This document shows positions 1-10,151 of a stretch of 40,000 nt of DNA, piece by piece. The notes beneath the pieces were generated by a model. It was not told the origin of the DNA and did no database searches. It saw only the letters and a program-made list of their open reading frames with translations. The translations under genes and the position numbers were made by a program. The stretch is from Magnaporthiopsis rhizophila (taxonomy: Eukaryota; Ascomycota; Sordariomycetes; Magnaporthales; Magnaporthaceae): NCBI GenBank assembly GCA_003049465.1, contig PYSS01000198.1, positions 1-40,000 on the forward strand, in the 5' to 3' direction. Position 1 is the stretch's first letter, and each line of letters starts with the position of its first letter.

Positions 1-213
1 GCACGTGAAAGACTTGATTGATCGGTGATAAACTGTGGGAAAACTTTGAACCACCATGAACTGCTTATATAACGGAGTCTCTAGGTTGATGATATCTTAC
101 AGGTGCCAACCAGGCTGGGTATAACGAGGATCTGAGATGTACAGGGTTCTGTATCCAAATAGTTGGGTAGGTTAGGTAGGTAAGGCGAGTAGAAAAAAAG
201 AATGCTTCTGATA
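1..213. other. 3' flank of the Dsc1-like gene
   Basis: This AT-richer stretch lies downstream of the Dsc1-like stop codon and probably holds its 3' UTR and terminator. It contains a run of TAGGT units (about 165-182), the same motif family that recurs between other genes here. No coding signal was seen. Confidence 0.5.
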
Positions 214-2823
214 TCATAGTGGCGGAAGATCCTCTCGGCAGATGGGACACTGCAGCCTGAAGCGCAGCCAGCCCTCGAGGCACTCGCTGTGGAAGATGTG
301 CCGGCAGGGCGTGACCATGTACTGCCTACGCGCGAACACGCCGGCAACCCCGCCCGCCGCCGGGTCCGAGTGCCCCGCCCTGATGACGGGAACCTCGAGC
401 ACCTCGCGGCAGATGGCGCAGTCGACGCCTCGCATGCGCGTGTGCTTGCTGCCGCCATCCTTGTCCTTGTCCTTGTCTCCTGCCCCAGCCGACGAGCGCC
501 TCCGGCCGGCCACAGGACTGCTCGGCTCTGACGACGAGCCGCTTCCCATGAGGCCCATTGGCAGGCCGCCGGCCTCGAGGTTGTCCTCGCGTAGGATCGG
601 GTGGTAGTCCCACGCCTCGGGCGCCCATCCCTTGGGCACGCCGAAGCGCGGCCCCAGAACATCCTGGAACCCAAGCGCCCAGACCTGGCACCACAGCCAG
701 CCGGCGAGTATCAGAAACGCGCTCCAGTCAGGTCGCGCAAACGCTATGTTGCGCTCGCGTAGGTAGAAGTAGGCCACCGGCAGCAGCCGCAGAACTGACT
801 GCCCAATGGTGAAGCGCCAGGCAAACGCCCGACGAGAGTTGCGCGCCACGTTGCGTGCTATCTGCGGCACCCAGAGCGAGAGGTACGCAAACGATAGCAT
901 GTTGGCATAGGCAGACCGCGCCCACGCCCACCATGAGGTCGCTGCAAGCGACAGGAACAATAGCATCAGACCAAACAGTACGAACCGCCCCAGAATAGCG
1001 GAAAACGGGGTGGGCTGTTGCTGCTGCTGCTGCTGCTGCTGGGTAGCTGTTGCGTTGCTGCCCCCTGTGGTGCTTGAATTTGGGTTTGTAGTGGGGAGGA
1101 GGCTGTCGGTTGGTGCCAAGTTCTCCATGTCAAGTATTTCAGCGTCGATATCCTGGTCCGACGGTATGATTATCGGCGGTGTCTGTGGCCGCTGAGCAGG
1201 CGCCTCAACTGCCGATGCAGGAGCCGTTGCCGCTGCTGCTGCCGCCGCCCGAGCTGTCGCGGCCCGAGCCGCTGCCTCTCGGGCCGTAGGAGCACTGCTG
1301 GCAGCTGTTTGTTCCCTCTCGCGGTTTCTCCGTTCCGGCTCCTGCACCTTGTAGACCTCGTACAAGAAGCTGCCGCCGATGGTCATGCTGATGAAGCCTG
1401 CAAAAGTCAGCAGCAGGGACGGCAGAAGCGTCGCCGACGCCGACAGGCTCCAGAACGAGGCGGCCCCGAAGACGATGCCGTCGGCAAGCACCATGATGCC
1501 GGCGGTCCAGAAGCTCACGCGCCCCAGCGTCGACGGCGTCGACGACTCCCGCATCTGCGTCTTGAGCAGCTGGACCTGAGTGAACATGACGGCCGCGAAC
1601 GTGACCAGCCACAGCTTTGCCGAGTGCGCGTAGACCTCGTCCTTCATCCCCACGAGGTGCTTCCCGTCGGCGGGCGCAAAGTCGGGCGGGCCCTTGGACT
1701 CGAGGAAGAAGGCGCAGTCGGGCGAGTAGACGACGGCCGACATCTTGAGATCGGGCGTCGCAGGCACAGGGGCTCCTGTTGGGAACCTCAGCTCGTCCTC
1801 GATCAAGCCCACCATGGCGGCGAGCGGGTCCGTCTCGAGGGGGTGCACCTGGACGTATACGACTAGCTCACAGTGGGGCGACGGATTCCACGTCTCTTGC
1901 GGCATGTTTGGGTGTGAGCTCCAGGGGTTGCTCAAGTCGCCGAACAGGGCCTCCTCCTTGCGCGACAGAACCTCGCCCGTCGTCCCGTTGAGCAGCTTCT
2001 GGCTGGAGCGGAAGAAGTTTGGGCCCGGGGTGAGGTGCGGCAGGCCGAAGATGCCACCGAACTTGTCGCTCGTCGTCGTCAGCAGCATGGCGCCCTGCCC
2101 CGGCCAGTGGACGCCGTGGAGCCGCACATCAAAGGTGCTCCCCGTGCCCAGCACGTCCTCGATGCTGGCGAGGGCCGAAACCTCCCTGACCAGGCCGCCC
2201 GTGCTACGAGTTTGGCCCCCGCCGGCACCCACGTCATCGTCCTCTAGTAGGACGGATCTGTGCTTGTCCTCCACCCGCAACAGCATCTTGCCCTCGGCGC
2301 CTGTGATGTTCCTGCCAAACTCGCGTCCAGCCCAGAGGATGGTGGGCGCTATCCGGGTCAGGTTGTAGTCGCGGCTCTTCCGTTTCTCGGACCCCTCGCG
2401 CCGCACCCATTCCCCGTGCACTATGCCCGTCGCATTGCGCCACGTCGGCCGTGTCCGCTCCAGGTCCCAACCGCCGTCGTTCACGCCGCTGCCGGAATCT
2501 GGAGGGAACGCGCTGCGGCTCCACTCGAGACATCTGTCCTTGAAGCGGCCCAGGTCTGCCCATGCGTAGCCATCCTCCTCGCGGAAGCCGGTGACGTTGA
2601 GGTACTTTTTGGCGCCGCCGCCGTCGGCCGGGGTCGGGGTCGGGGCAAAGTCACCCCACTGGGTGCTGTTGAGGACTCGGTGGGCAGCGCGCTGGCGCTC
2701 GAGGCGGGCAGCGAGGATGGCTGGGGCGGCGATCAGGCCGGGGCCGGCGTCGGGGGCCGAGGTTAGCCAGAGGACCAGGACTATCAGCAGGACGACGCGG
2801 GCGTGGTCCTGGGGTGGAGGCAT
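214..2823 (-). CDS. DSC1: Dsc E3 ubiquitin ligase complex subunit 1 (Tul1/DscA-like), RING-H2
   Basis: Intronless, 869 residues. The likely role is catalytic subunit of the Golgi Dsc E3 ligase, which ubiquitinates membrane proteins and in many fungi is needed for SREBP activation. Residues 10-22 form a signal peptide or anchor. A long lumenal part follows (about 30-400) with sequons near N52, N76, N130, N154, N172 and N279. Hydrophobic segments lie near 403-420, 436-457, 462-485, 610-630 and several between 637 and 720. The loop between the two membrane blocks is low-complexity: Ala/Arg-rich (510-545) and nine glutamines (595-603). The C-terminus is a RING-H2 finger with ligands C802, C805, C840, H842, H845, C848, C859, C862, and the protein ends CPICREDLPPL, the usual Tul1/Dsc1 ending. 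The ATG is placed directly before the signal peptide. It is divergent from the HSBP1-like gene. Family identity is strong; the exact substrate role in this organism is inferred. Confidence 0.9.
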   Translation of the reverse strand: MPPPQDHARVVLLIVLVLWLTSAPDAGPGLIAAPAILAARLERQRAAHRVLNSTQWGDFAPTPTPADGGGAKKYLNVTGFREEDGYAWADLGRFKDRCLEWSRSAFPPDSGSGVNDGGWDLERTRPTWRNATGIVHGEWVRREGSEKRKSRDYNLTRIAPTILWAGREFGRNITGAEGKMLLRVEDKHRSVLLEDDDVGAGGGQTRSTGGLVREVSALASIEDVLGTGSTFDVRLHGVHWPGQGAMLLTTTSDKFGGIFGLPHLTPGPNFFRSSQKLLNGTTGEVLSRKEEALFGDLSNPWSSHPNMPQETWNPSPHCELVVYVQVHPLETDPLAAMVGLIEDELRFPTGAPVPATPDLKMSAVVYSPDCAFFLESKGPPDFAPADGKHLVGMKDEVYAHSAKLWLVTFAAVMFTQVQLLKTQMRESSTPSTLGRVSFWTAGIMVLADGIVFGAASFWSLSASATLLPSLLLTFAGFISMTIGGSFLYEVYKVQEPERRNREREQTAASSAPTAREAAARAATARAAAAAAATAPASAVEAPAQRPQTPPIIIPSDQDIDAEILDMENLAPTDSLLPTTNPNSSTTGGSNATATQQQQQQQQQPTPFSAILGRFVLFGLMLLFLSLAATSWWAWARSAYANMLSFAYLSLWVPQIARNVARNSRRAFAWRFTIGQSVLRLLPVAYFYLRERNIAFARPDWSAFLILAGWLWCQVWALGFQDVLGPRFGVPKGWAPEAWDYHPILREDNLEAGGLPMGLMGSGSSSEPSSPVAGRRRSSAGAGDKDKDKDGGSKHTRMRGVDCAICREVLEVPVIRAGHSDPAAGGVAGVFARRQYMVTPCRHIFHSECLEGWLRFRLQCPICREDLPPL
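1018..1040 (+). repeat. CTG/CAG trinucleotide repeat coding poly-Q in the Dsc1-like gene
   Basis: About eight CTG units on the plus strand read as CAG on the coding strand. They encode the glutamine run at residues 595-603 in the cytosolic loop, a likely length-variable site. Confidence 0.85.
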
Positions 2824-3636
2824 CCCGCCCGCAGCCCCCGGAAGCTCAACTTCTCGAGGGGAAAAAAAAAAAAAAGAACCAAAAGCGAAAAAAAGGAGTG
2901 CGTGGTTTATCGATAGCCCATGGTAGGAGGGGGGCTAAGGGATGCGGGAAAGACGGCGGTCTGTCTTTGGTTTGCGGGCCGGGATTCTAGTCCAGTCTGA
3001 TGTGTGGTGCGGCGTGCCGGGTGTCTGTGCTTCAGGATTTCAGAGGAACATTTCTTCGGTCGGCAGAGCCGGAAGACTCGGAATAAGTCAGTCACGCAAG
3101 CGGACTCGGGGCAAGGGAGCGACTTTTGTCGGGCGCTGCTGTGGGCGACACCAGAGGGATCGCGTGAGGGGCCGGCTCAGTCAGGATGCGTGGAAAGTTC
3201 CGAATGCCCAACCGACGACATTGGGGTGTGGCTCTGAGCCAACAAGCCCGACGTCAACCGGTCGCTGCACCCACACCGCTGCACACCCCCCTGTCTGGGC
3301 CACATGCAACGTGGTGGGGTGGCGTCGCGGCCCCCGAGATTTGCACCTGCTGTCACAGCACATTGGACTCCGGATGCCCAGCCTGCATTGAAACATTCAA
3401 GTCTCGTCAATTTCCCGAACAGAATTTCAAGTGATACCAGCCACCAGGCACCGACATTCCCACGTGTAAATCCCCATCCACAACCCCCGATCACCAGAGG
3501 GAACGTCGCTGCGCCTACCCGTAGCAGCACACAGCCAGCCGCCTAAAAAAGAAAGGAAAACCGCCACCCAGCACATGAAAAGAAAATAAACGAACAAAAC
3601 TCTCAAAAGAAGAAAAAACAAAGTAGACAAAAAGAG
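2824..3636. promoter_or_regulatory. Divergent promoter region of Dsc1-like and HSBP1-like genes
   Basis: 813 bp without a supported gene. Short poly-A tracts sit just upstream of the Dsc1-like ATG (around 2861-2875) and an A/CAAA-rich leader precedes the HSBP1-like ATG (about 3545-3636). Small overlapping open frames here show no family resemblance. No specific factor-binding site could be assigned. Confidence 0.5.
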
Positions 3637-4035
3637 ATGGCATCAAACAACAACAGCAACAACAACGACTCCAGCCAGACAACTGTAAGTGAGACGCGAA
3701 GGGGCGGATTAGGAATTCTCTTTGAGGGTGAAAGCGCTGCACACCATCCAGACACGGGGCAATTCACTGACTTCTCCAGCAGCAAGGGCCCGACTCTGAG
3801 GATGCGCGCGGCGAGCTGACCGCACAGCTCGAGGACCTACTGAACACCCTATCCAACAAGTTCGCCGGCGTGTCGAGTGAGATCTTTGCAAAGAGTAAGT
3901 AAATCCCAACGGCCGGCCCTTTGCAGAACAACATGCTAACCCAACCAACCCATAGTGGACGAGATGTCCCGGCGGCTAGACAACCTAGAAGCACAGTTGG
4001 CCGCAAAGGCCGAGAACAACGCAGGTCCCAAGTGA
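3637..4035 (+). CDS. HSBP1: HSBP1-like heat shock factor binding protein
   Basis: I assembled three exons, 3637-3684, 3783-3894 and 3956-4035, giving 79 residues. Introns are 98 and 61 nt, with GTAAGT donors, CAG or TAG acceptors and a GCTAAC branch point in the second. The N-terminus is a short Asn/Ser-rich tail. The rest is one continuous heptad-patterned helix containing LLNTLSNKFAGVSSEI and then MDEMSRRLDNLE. These match the animal HSBP1 pattern of a short trimeric coiled coil (LLQQMQDKF.., IDDMSSRIDDLE). HSBP1 in animals binds the trimerisation region of heat shock factor and also stabilises WASH-complex assembly; which role applies in fungi is not shown here. The small size and two introns would make it easy to miss in automatic annotation. 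Exon phases join exactly. Confidence 0.8.
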
Positions 4036-4482
4036 TGGTCACCTAGGTAGATAGAATGCGTACTTGTTTGAGCAAAGGCGCGGGAAGAGATCACGGTCAC
4101 TGGCGTTATCGAATTTACTACGGCGCAACACCCTTGGCGGCTGTTTTGACGTTTCTTCTTGTCTTTTCTTGTTTCGCCTCCCCCGGGGGTTGTTGATCGG
4201 GGCCAGCTGTTGCGTGCCACAAAGGCAGCCGAGCACGGCTGAAGTTATATAAGCCCCCTTTTTTCTTTATCCTCTGTCCAAATAATACGCTTCATAAAGA
4301 CGTGAGATCAACAACTGCGTATGCCGCATGTCGGCTTTTTGTTCAACCCCGAGGAGCACCGCTGCTTCCATGATACGACCCATTTCACACCTCCATCGAA
4401 ATTTGCAACTCCTTTTATGTTCCCGATAACAGCCACCCAGGAACCCTTGCGTTTTGCCGTAAGCTTGGACGTGGCGGGTTGT
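4036..4482. other. Convergent 3' region between HSBP1-like and PDI genes
   Basis: 447 bp between two converging stop codons. It starts with an ACCTAGGTAG palindrome (4041-4050) just after the HSBP1-like stop and includes pyrimidine-rich DNA around 4147-4180 and 4258-4275. No gene was seen. Confidence 0.5.
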
Positions 4483-5704
4483 CTACAGCTCATCTTTGCC
4501 AGTCACCTTCTCGACAACCTTTTCAGAGAACTTCCTGAGAACGTTGGTCTTGCGTGTCAGCTCGTCCTGCTTGGTCGGCGCGAGACCGCCCTTCCTCAGG
4601 ATTCCTTCCAGGCGGACCAGCTCCTTGGACACAAAGTTGTCGTTCTTGCTGAGCTTGTCGAACACGCGCAGGTAGTACTCGGCGTACTTGAGCTGGGCCG
4701 CCTCCTTCAGGTCCGCAGCCGCCTTCTTGGCCTCGGCCGCAGCGTCGCTCAGCGACGTGCCTCCGGTGTACTTGGCAACGATGGCGTCGATGGCGGCGAG
4801 AGTGCCGGCGGTGGCGTCAACACCGCCGCCAGCAACGCGCTGAGTGCCCGTCTTCTCGTTCAGAAACTTGACCAGGTCCGCCTCGCTCCGGCCGCCACCG
4901 TATGCCTGGGCCTCCTTGCTGCCCTTGGGGAAGAACTTGATGGTCGGGTACGACGAAACGCCTTCTTCCTGCGCCGTGGCTTTGCTGTTCTCCGCTTCGG
5001 CGTCGACCTTGGCGATCACAACATCGTCCTCCAGCGAGAAGGTGTTGGCGAGGTCCTCCCAGATAGGAGCCAGGGTTTTGCAGTCTATTGCGTTTAGGGC
5101 AGTGGATTCTTAGTACAGAGAAAACGAGAGACCAGGGGCTCAGCAGCATCAAGCAAAAAATGTAACTGGGCGGGAACTTACGTCCGCACCACGGAGCAGT
5201 GAAGGCAACGAAGACGTGCTTGTCAGCTCCAATGGTCTTCTTGAAGGTCGCGTCGGTCAGCATCTTGACGTTGGACGGCGCTGCCATCTTGCGCTTGGGC
5301 TTGGCGCCCGTCTTCTCCGTGACGAAGGTGCTGAGGGCGTCGAGGTCGCGGCCGCCGTTGTACTCCTCGGGCTTGTCGCTCTTGCCGTCAAACCACTTGA
5401 GGGTCGGGAAGCCCTGGACGCCGAAGCGCTTGCCCAAGTCCTTCTCGGCGTCGGCATCGACCTTGGCGATCTGGACCTTGTCCTTTGAGCCGGCAAAGGC
5501 TTGGGCCAGCTCCTCGTACACCGGGGCTAGGTTCTTGCAGTGGCCGCACCAGGGGGCAAAGAACTCGACCAGCGTGGGCTTGCCCGACTTGAGGACGACA
5601 TCGTCGAAGTTGGAAGGTATCAGATCCAGGACATCCGATTTGGCAGCCACGAGAGCCGCGAGGGCTGCGAACAAAAAGAGCCCGAAGCTCTTGGGGAGAG
5701 CCAT
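4483..5704 (-). CDS. tigA: Protein disulfide isomerase, TigA/ERp38 type, KDEL-tailed
   Basis: Two exons, 5704-5182 and 5084-4483, encode 374 residues; the 97-nt intron has GTAAGT and AATAG ends. It interrupts the second active site: the split codon rebuilds the histidine of CGHC. Residues 1-20 are a signal peptide (MALPKSFGLFLF..). Two thioredoxin domains follow with active sites CGHC at 53-56 and 173-176. A helical domain of the ERp29 C-terminal type spans about 275-365, and the last four residues are KDEL for ER retrieval. The family catalyses disulfide formation and isomerisation of secretory proteins in the ER and is induced by the unfolded protein response in other fungi. An open frame continues 50 codons upstream of the chosen ATG, but the chosen start puts the signal peptide at the N-terminus. 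It is divergent from uS14. Confidence 0.93.
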
Positions 5705-6268
5705 GGTTGTGGACAAGCGGGGTGGGGAAGTCCCTTGGCAAGAATAGTAGGAACAGTGTCTCGGAGCAAGATGATGAAATGAAGCTTGGTGCGTTTCCTG
5801 GATGCGAGTTTCAAAGCTCTGGGCTCTGGAGGCGTGGTTGGAAATCAATTCCAATATGCACGCTATGGATGGTCAGCAAAAAGACACTTTGCCTCTGCCT
5901 CCACCTGATGCTAGGAGAGGGAGCTTTTCCAAGAGGCGGCTACGTCGGTGAGCTTCATGCACTTGAACGGCGCCACGCCTCCTGTTCGAGCTGATGGCAC
6001 GGTGCCCCACACTTGGGTCCATATTTTGGTGAGGCCGAAATCAGCCACATGTGGCGCTCGCAGGCGGACAGACCCCTGCGAACGGGTGGTCCCAGGCACA
6101 CAAGCCGAAAAAAAAAGGGCCAGCCAAAATTCCACAGAGGGGGGAGACAAAGTCACAACCACCCAGACTTGGATCTTGCAGCTCTTCTCCAACGCCGACC
6201 AAACAACCAGTCTCCGACCGACACCACCGCGAACCAAACCCTTCAATTCGCAGCAAAAATCCGTCAAA
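5705..6268. promoter_or_regulatory. Divergent promoter region of PDI and uS14 genes
   Basis: 564 bp shared by two highly expressed gene types. A 12-bp perfect palindrome GCCACATGTGGC lies at 6044-6055 with an E-box-like CACATGTG core. I did not find a clear unfolded-protein-response element. The segment before the uS14 ATG is rich in AC and CAAA, typical of fungal leaders. Confidence 0.5.
6044..6055. promoter_or_regulatory. 12-bp palindrome GCCACATGTGGC (E-box-like)
   Basis: A perfect inverted repeat about 215 bp upstream of the uS14 start and 340 bp upstream of the PDI start. The CACATGTG core fits a bHLH-type site. The site is seen in sequence; its function is inferred only. Confidence 0.3.
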
Positions 6269-6724
6269 ATGTCTCACGAGAGCGTCTGGAACTCCCGCCC
6301 CCGGAGCTACGGCAAGGGCGCGCGGGCTTGGTACGGGGCCCTTTATCTTGCCGCCGACGAGGCCAGCGTGGAAGAGGACTTAGAAGAGGAGGGAAAGAAG
6401 TGCACTTGTGCGAGAGGTCCAAGAGAAGGACTCTGAATGCAATTGCTAACGTGGGGATTTTTCTTTCGTGGAATAACAGCCGCGTCTGCAGCCACCGTGC
6501 CGGTCTGATCCGCAAGTACGGCCTCGACATCTGCCGTCAGTGCTTCCGTGAGAAGGCTGCCGACATTGGCTTCGTCAAGGTACGCCTACACCCTCCTGCG
6601 CTGACACGCATGCACGCGACAGTCACCCCGAGTCCTTGCGCGATCCTTTACGTGCGAATTAGGAGCCCAGAGAGACAAGAGGGCGCCATGCTGACTTTCA
6701 CAATCCAAATCACAGCACCGTTAA
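6269..6724 (+). CDS. RPS29: 40S ribosomal protein uS14 (Rps29)
   Basis: Three coding exons: 6269-6330, 6480-6579 and 6716-6724. Together they give exactly 56 residues, the standard eukaryotic uS14 length. The protein carries the zinc-ribbon cysteines in CRVC and CRQC, with the conserved GLIRKYGLDICRQCF core. Intron 1 (149 nt) splits the first zinc cysteine codon TG|C and has a GCTAAC branch point. Intron 2 (136 nt) follows the GFVK codons. The last coding exon is only 9 nt, encoding His-Arg and the stop codon after an ATCACAG acceptor. It is part of the small-subunit head and contacts 18S rRNA. Without the tiny exon, the frame would run on into intron sequence. It converges with the EF-Tu gene. 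Confidence 0.92.
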
Positions 6725-7642
6725 ACATCGAATACCCAAAAAGCGGCGCGTGGCGGGCATATACGGCGTACGGAGAGGGGAGGGACGAGGAGAGCCCGGG
6801 AACCGTGTCCTACGTCTGGGGCCCATCCACGGGAAGTCTCGGCACCACATACATTTCATCACCCTCTGGGAAAATCATCTGCGGCAGTGATCTTCTACCT
6901 GCGGCCGGCATCGGAGTTTGTTGGTCTTATTTCATACAACCGGAAATGGAATCGGAATCATTGGCTTGACCACAACGCATGATGAACAATGACTCTCTGC
7001 GTCCTTGTGCTCCAATCTTGGAAGCAAGTGCAAGTCCGCGGGCATGCTCGCTCTCGCATCGCTAGATTATAGAGGTCTCCGTCCTCAATGCGAATGGTGA
7101 CGAGGGATTTAACATGTCCCGCAACTTGTGATCATTGGATATCACAGCCCTGTGAGAACATCACCTGTACTATCGCAGAGCCCATGGATGCAAACTCATC
7201 ACGTCTCACCAGATGGCCACGGAAGCCGCCCCTACCGGATCACATGGCGCCGTCGGCTTTGAGCCCAACGTTCTATGTACATATCAAATCCTGGGATTTG
7301 CGAGTATATGAACAATGCAGTCAAAAAAGAGAGGAGATGAATGAGCCCGGGGCTGATATACATCGTAACACATATAATACAGGAAGAAGCAGGGCATGCG
7401 GCTCGGAGCGACCTGATTTGGGCGTGTACCGACGCCTGTCCGTAATGTGTATAACATTACAAACCATTGACCCTCGCTGTTCTTTTTTTTCTTCTTCTTC
7501 CGTGGAGAACCCCCTTTCATCATTCTTCTTGCCTCTAGCTGAAGCACCACCGTCTCAAGAGATGCTCGGCGCGCGGAAGGGATGTAGAGGGAAAGCCCCG
7601 AGATGAAATCATCACCTCGTAGTTTCGTCCAAGGGGACACGA
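6725..7642. other. Convergent 3' region between uS14 and mitochondrial EF-Tu
   Basis: 918 bp holding the two 3' UTRs. A pyrimidine tract (TTTTTTTTCTTCTTCTTC, about 7482-7499) lies on the plus strand. Open frames present are not family-like. No RNA gene was seen. Confidence 0.5.
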
Positions 7643-9171
7643 TCACTTCAGGATGCGAGTGACCAGACCAGTGGCGACGGTCTTGCCACCTTCGCGGACG
7701 TTGATGCGCATTCCGTTCTCGATGGCGAGGGGCGCGTGCAGAGTGGCAACCATCTCGACGTTGTCGCCGGGCATGACCATCTGGGACTTGTCCTCGTGGT
7801 TCTCGGGCCAGGTGAGGGTGCACGACTCGTTGGCGGTGCGGACATACATCTGGGGGTGGTAGTTCTCGCCGAAGCCCGTGTGACGGCCGCCCTCCTCCTT
7901 GGTCAGCACGTACATGGACAGCAGGAACTGGCTGTGGGCAGTGATGCTGCCGGGGGCGGCGATGACCTGGCCGCGCTTGACGTCCTCGCGGCGGATGCCG
8001 CGGAGCAGGAGACCCGAGTTGTCGCCGGCGCGGGACTCGTCGCACGACTTTTTGAAGGTCTCGATGTCGGTGACCTTGGATTTGGTGATCTCAGTCGACT
8101 TGCCGACGATGTCGATGTCCTGGTCGCGCTTGAGAACACCACGCTCGACACGGCCCGAGACGACGGTACCACGGCCGGCGATGGAAAAGACGTCCTCGAC
8201 GGACATGAGGAAAGGCTTGTCCAGGTCGCGCTCAGGGGTAGGGATCCAGTCGTCGACGGCCTGCAGAAGCTCGTCGATCTTCTGCTGGCCAATCTCGGGG
8301 CGCTTGTCCGTCAGGGCACACAGGGCGGAGCCCATAATGACTGGGGTGTGGTCGCCGTCGAAGCCGTACGAGTTGAGCAGCTCGCGCATCTCCATCTCGA
8401 CGAGCTCCAGCATCTCTGGGTCGTCAATGGCGTCAACCTTGTTAACGAAGACGACGATCTTCTGGATGCCGATCTGGCGGGCCAGCAGCAGATGCTCCCT
8501 GGTCTGGGGCATCTGGCCGTCCGAGGCGGCGACAACGATAATGGAGCCGTCCATGTTGGCGGCACCAGTAATCATGTTCTTGATGTAATCGGCGTGCCCG
8601 GGGCAGTCGACGTGCGAATAGTGGCGTTTCTCGGTCGAGTACTCGATGTGCGCCGTTGAGATGGTGATTCCACGCTTCCGCTCTTCTGGCGCCTTGTCGA
8701 TGGCGCCATAGTCGAGGAAGTTTGCCAGGCCCTTCTCGGCCTGCCTCTTGGTGATGGCGGCAGACAGGGTGGTCTATATTGACCCTCAAAGCAGGGTTAG
8801 CAGCTTGTCCATGTAGACAGCACACGAGCAAATGCTACGGCCAAGACAGAGCAGCTACAGAAAATCAGAATGGGGGCGGAGCGCAATGCACCTTTCCGTG
8901 GTCGACATGACCGATCGTGCCTGGAGGTGGTCAGTTCCAGTCTAGCCAAGAGGGGTGTCCAGCAGTGTGGGCTGAGCTTTCAGTGTTGATTATCCTTACC
9001 GATGTTGACGTGAGGCTTGGTCCTCTCGAACACGGCGTACCCCCTGCGTATGTCGAGGACGGGAGACTGGGTTTGGCGCTGGAGAGACAGCAAGGGGTTT
9101 GCTCCGGACCTGTTGAGCGCGAACCGCGCTGTCCGCACGAACGGCGCGAGGGTTCTTAACGACGCCGACAT
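7643..9171 (-). CDS. TUF1: Mitochondrial translation elongation factor Tu
   Basis: Three exons, 9171-9000, 8920-8892 and 8773-7643, encode 443 residues; introns are 79 and 118 nt. Both introns cluster around the P-loop codons, and exon 2 is only 29 nt. The N-terminal 45 or so residues are Arg/Ser/Ala-rich and lack acidic residues until VLDIRRGYA, consistent with a mitochondrial targeting peptide. GTPase motifs are G1 GHVDHGKT (61-68), G2 around GITIS (102-106), G3 DCPGH (123-127) and G4 NKVD (178-181). Domains 2 and 3 are complete to the C-terminal VTRILK. The protein delivers aminoacyl-tRNA to the mitochondrial ribosome. Length and motifs match yeast Tuf1 (about 437 residues). Phases join exactly. 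Confidence 0.95.
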
Positions 9172-10151
9172 GGCTGTGGGTGGGGTTTAAGGAACCCAGC
9201 ACTCTGACGCGGAAGAATTAGGCTAGGGACTCCAAAAACCGAGAGATTGGAGGAGCTGAGGGTATCTGGGAACCCTGTTCCAAGCTCAACTGTCGTCGAC
9301 GTTATGTGCGGCGCAATTTTCGACAAAATTTCGCAACATTTCGACCGATCCAGGCTGGACAGCTCCAGTTGTGGCTCAAGCGCGGGGGGCGTGCCACATC
9401 GCCACAAAGCCCTCCAGGGGCATCTCCGCAGGGGCATCACGTGGATGCTGGAAGCTCGCCGCGTTAGGTAACCCGCTCATACCTTCAAACGAAGGCTAAT
9501 GGAAGAGAATGTGCAATTGGTGTATTGCGTCAATTCTCCTTCTTGAGGACAATGGCATCATTTCATGTTCACTACCTCGGCTCCTTGATTGGAGATGCTC
9601 TAGGAGCGTACCATGGAGTGGCTTCGCGAGTGGAATTGGAAGACAACCGCAAGCATCCCACATCACGAAGCCTTGCCGGCATCCCAGTGTTGCCTCATCC
9701 CGGTCAAAGGTCTGGTCAAGAAACAGCTGACGAAAACCCGTTCCATGGAGGCTTGCGGGCGTAAACAACTGCCTTATCTATCGATTTCAGCAGTAAGGAG
9801 TGGGCATAGGGTAGGTTTCGGCCGGAGTGATGCTCGGGCGGTAGTTAGCCACCCCGCCTATGTCCAAAAGAGAAGGTGTGGAGAGCGTACTGGCCACGGG
9901 ACCATGGGACGGAATCCGTCTTGGCCTGCCTGTTGGCCGTCATGGATCAGCTCCTTGGGGAGCGATGTTACATGGGCTGCCAGGCTTGTACGCCTTGCGC
10001 CTTAGTCTCCCACTTCACATGTTCGACCAACCCGCCTCGGGTCTTTGGTAAATAGCATGAGGATATTGGCTTGTAGACCGAGATAAGAGAGGTGACAACG
10101 CGAGAAATTCGTGAACGAAGACATTGTGGTAATCGACGACGGCAATTCTTT
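9172..10151. other. Intergenic region upstream of TUF1
   Basis: 980 bp between TUF1 and the methyltransferase relic. The left part is the TUF1 promoter. The part from about 9480 to 10150 may contain more decayed methyltransferase sequence: TATTGGCTTGT followed by an Asp/Arg-containing frame near 10061-10090 weakly recalls the YWLPND region of that family. I could not establish this. No intact gene was seen. Confidence 0.4.

Noticed and set aside
5705..5854. 50-codon N-terminal extension of the PDI
   Set aside because: The internal Met at 5704 starts a textbook signal peptide; the extension would bury it.
7736..8659. 307-codon open frame on the plus strand
   Set aside because: It is antisense to the EF-Tu gene, where strong codon bias on the coding strand leaves the opposite strand open. 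Its composition is Val/Leu/Gly/Asp-rich without any motif.
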